The notes beneath the pieces are model-generated. The model was given only the letters and a program-made list of their open reading frames with translations, did no database searches and was not told where the DNA came from. This document shows, in pieces, positions 25,848 through 27,425 of a DNA stretch of 27,425 nt. Position 1 is the first letter of the stretch; each line of letters begins with the position of its first letter. Both the position numbers and the translations under genes were made by a program. The stretch is from JBGRPZ01 sp041725955 (GTDB lineage: Bacteria; Bacteroidota; Bacteroidia; Bacteroidales; JBGRPZ01). The stretch is taken from positions 1 to 27,425 of the forward strand of contig JBGRQE010000112.1 in assembly GCA_041725955.1 (NCBI GenBank), written 5' to 3'.

Positions 25848-26535
25848 ATTTGCTTGCTTTGGTTACAGAATCAATAACACTGTTAAGAGATGTTGCCAAT
25901 TCCTTCAGTTCCGAACTTGGATTCAGCAATAGGTTGGCATTTAATTTCTCAATTATATCCTCTAAGGATTCCAATAAATTTTTCGCAGCAACAGTAGTAC
26001 TTAATGTATCAGCCTTATCCTTTTCAATCACATTTTTCTCTACATAAAGCTTTTCAAAGGCGTTTTTGCTGTCAATCATGTATTGAATTTCATAAGTAAT
26101 ATTCAGGGTTTGAGCAGCAGTTTTGTATTTCTCTTCCTGCAGCTCTGTTCCAAGAGCAGTAATTTTTGCCATTTCATTCACATACCCCAAATTGTTAATG
26201 TCTGGAATGTGTTGCTTGATGACTTTGTATAGAAGCATTCCTGCATCTTGCTTTTCAGGTGCAGGATGATAGGAAAAACATTTGGAATAATTCGTTAAGA
26301 ACCGGACAATATTATCGCATTTGTCATCAGCCGCTTTTAGCCGCTGTGTATAATCACTTGACGGACTTCTGGAAAGGCTGTCGTCCAGTATCCTGATATC
26401 CGTTTCAACTTTACCCTTTTCCACTCCCAAATTGTAGGTTTCTACTATAGGTTCTACAATTAAACCATTTACTCTTGTGCCAAGGGTTAAACTTTGTGTT
26501 GTTGTGAATACTGACTTTTTGATCTCTTTAATCAT
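25846..26535 (-). CDS. uncharacterised helical protein, resembling DUF6261
   Basis: This 229-residue protein has no signal peptide or membrane segment and is predicted largely helical (heptad-like stretches such as KNLLESLEDIIEKLNANLLL near 187-206). The N-terminus MIKEIKKSVFTTTQSLTLGT and the DIRILDDSLSRSPSSDYT region recall the Bacteroidota DUF6261 family, whose function is unknown. That match is from memory of the pattern, not a search. Its stop codon overlaps the last 41-bp repeat. The RHS gene follows about 340 bases downstream on the same strand, but the repeat array between them makes a shared transcript uncertain. The start is the ATG at 26533-26535. Confidence 0.8.
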   Translation of the reverse strand: MIKEIKKSVFTTTQSLTLGTRVNGLIVEPIVETYNLGVEKGKVETDIRILDDSLSRSPSSDYTQRLKAADDKCDNIVRFLTNYSKCFSYHPAPEKQDAGMLLYKVIKQHIPDINNLGYVNEMAKITALGTELQEEKYKTAAQTLNITYEIQYMIDSKNAFEKLYVEKNVIEKDKADTLSTTVAAKNLLESLEDIIEKLNANLLLNPSSELKELATSLNSVIDSVTKASK

Positions 26536-26766
26536 ACTGAGTTTGTTTTGTGCCCAATGGGCTGTTAAAAAATATCTTATCTTAAAATTTCTCTTACTAT
26601 TACAACAGAATTGCTTGAGGGAATTACAAGAACGATCAACTATTTTTCATTTTTTTTTCAAGAGTAAGAGATTTATTCGGTAGAATACACCTGTTAAAAC
26701 CCCATATACCTCTCTATTATTGATACTTATAAACCTCTTCAGCTTTCACATAGAATCTTTTCAAAT

Positions 26767-26818
26767 AGCTATATTTCTGCCAGCATTAGAGCTTTTGAAA
26801 TGTATTTTGTCCATTTCT
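26767..26818. repeat. diverged direct repeat, copy A
   Basis: It begins AGCTATATTTCTGCCAGCA and ends TTTTGTCCATTTCT. Copy B at 26911-26961 shares the first 13 bases exactly and aligns along its whole length with one gap. Confidence 0.6.
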
Positions 26819-26910
26819 AAAAATTGTGTTTGCTAGATATAACAACAGGGTGCCGTTTTAGGGTGTCGCATTTTTGGACTTTTTTTGTTTTTTTTCCCGG
26901 AGCCCCATAA

Positions 26911-26961
26911 AGCTATATTTCTGACAGCAACAGTTTTTTAAAATTTGTTTTGTCTACCTCT
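26911..26961. repeat. diverged direct repeat, copy B
   Basis: It begins AGCTATATTTCTGACAGCA and ends TTTTGTCTACCTCT, matching copy A 144 bases upstream. It is probably a remnant of a duplication or of a dispersed element. Confidence 0.6.
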
Positions 26962-27105
26962 ATGACATCGGATTTTGAGATACGGGTAATTTTTTTTGGA
27001 ATTTTTTTTTTGGAGTCCACGAATTAACACGAAGGATTTGCAGAACACGAAGACACGAAGGCACAAAGTAAAGTTTATTCCTTGTGTGTTTGCTTTTCTT
27101 AGTAA

Positions 27106-27320
27106 GGTGCAGCGCACCGCGGTCTTATTTGCAAATACATCTAAGCTGAATAACGAGGTGGCGACAATTTGCTGACACTTGTTAAACACCCTTTCACATT
27201 GCAACTCCGTAACCGCTACGCGGTACTTATTAGTCCTGGAATCATTTTTCTACAATGCCACAATCGCTACGCGATAAACCTAAAAGCCATTTCCTGCTTA
27301 TAATTATACACCGTAGGTGT
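27106..27320. repeat. cluster of four 13-bp mini-palindromes
   Basis: Four short inverted repeats share one design, 5-bp arms around a 3-base loop: GGTGC-AGC-GCACC (27106-27118), ACCGC-TAC-GCGGT (27212-27224), ATCGC-TAC-GCGAT (27263-27275) and ACACC-GTA-GGTGT (27308-27320). Arm sequences differ but the architecture is constant. They are probably members of a dispersed palindromic repeat family. No gene is seen across this stretch. Confidence 0.7.
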
Positions 27321-27330
27321 TTCGGCATTG

Positions 27331-27425
27331 GTGTGTCGGGCATGTACTTGTGCAAGGGAGTGTAAATCTCCTGTACGCCTATGTGGAAGGAAGTACTAGT
27401 GATGGGCAAGGGTGTCGCGGGTGAC
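27331..27425 (+). ncRNA. probable 5' end of a group II intron (runs off right edge)
   Basis: The segment starts with GTGTG, which fits the group II intron 5' consensus GUGYG. It continues with features resembling domain I of bacterial introns: ACTTGTGCAAGGGAG, a GGAG/CTCC hairpin around TGTAAAT, GGAAGGAAGTACTAG, and GGGCAAGGGTGTCGCGGGTG at 27404-27423, much like the conserved stretch found upstream of intron-encoded reverse transcriptases. The 5' boundary is inferred from GTGTG. No RT gene is visible, because the window ends 95 bases in. Confidence 0.55.

Larger units (their letters stand above)
26536..27105. other. gene-free region with decayed repeats
   Basis: No gene is supported here. 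It is AT-rich with long T runs (26881-26895, 26991-27010), and so likely holds the promoter of the leftward DUF6261-like gene near its left edge. Segments at 26767-26818 and 26911-26961 are diverged copies of each other. A stretch at 27018-27066 repeats ACACGAAG and CACGAAGGCAC motifs of the kind found as dispersed intergenic repeats. An 88-codon minus-strand frame at 26938-27204 reads through these repeats and does not look like a gene. Confidence 0.5.

Noticed and set aside
25587..25877. 96-codon plus-strand frame through the 41-bp repeats
   Set aside because: The protein is only the translated repeat array. Because 41 is not a multiple of three, each unit is read in a different frame, and the end runs into the DUF6261-like gene on the other strand.
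26552..26562. GCCCAATGGGC palindrome as an operator of the DUF6261-like gene
   Set aside because: It is a short 4-bp-arm palindrome with nothing else to support regulation; it could be chance.
26938..27204. 88-codon minus-strand frame
   Set aside because: It reads through ACACGAAG-type repeats and one of the mini-palindromes, with no signal peptide, family or upstream context.

Overview
The window looks like an AT-rich Bacteroidota chromosome. The evidence is a SusC/SusD outer-membrane pair, a one-protein hybrid two-component system, ECF sigma/FecR regulation, a 2.4 kb-residue class secreted RHS protein of the Bacteroidota type, and IS21 and IS66 elements. No rRNA, tRNA or CRISPR array was seen. 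Two mobile elements divide the window into three blocks, and a probable group II intron starts at the right edge.

Left block (1-1182): the 3' half of an IS21-family element, with the end of istA, all of istB and a right end carrying two GGGGTCAG repeats. Nutrient-uptake block (1419-14725): a minus-strand hybrid sensor/regulator (HTCS) stands divergently to a plus-strand series of ECF sigma factor 1, ECF sigma factor 2, FecR-type anti-sigma, SusC-like TonB-dependent transporter, SusD-like lipoprotein and an exported thioredoxin-fold protein. The expected circuit is ligand import through SusC, signal through its N-terminal STN domain to FecR, and release of one or both sigma factors to transcribe susCD. 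Hairpins lie between fecR and susC, between susD and the thioredoxin gene, and after the thioredoxin gene. There is no glycoside hydrolase, so the substrate may not be a polysaccharide.

Middle mobile block (14990-17540): a complete IS66 element (tnpA, tnpB, tnpC) with recognisable GTAAGCC ends and no matching target duplication. It cuts the 3' end of a small lipoprotein gene.

RHS block (17537-26535, all minus strand): a DUF6261-like gene, six degenerate 41-bp palindromic tandem repeats, a 2368-residue secreted RHS protein ending in a putative zinc metallopeptidase tip (HELIH), an exported 175-residue protein that is the best candidate for its immunity partner, and the truncated lipoprotein. 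Unusual points are two dockerin-like calcium-binding loops inserted into the RHS shell and a DENG sequence where RHS proteins usually carry DPxG.

Right flank (26536-27425): no convincing gene. It holds a decayed 50-bp duplication, four 13-bp mini-palindromes of the same architecture (5-bp arms, 3-nt loop), and at 27331 what looks like the 5' end of a group II intron running off the window.
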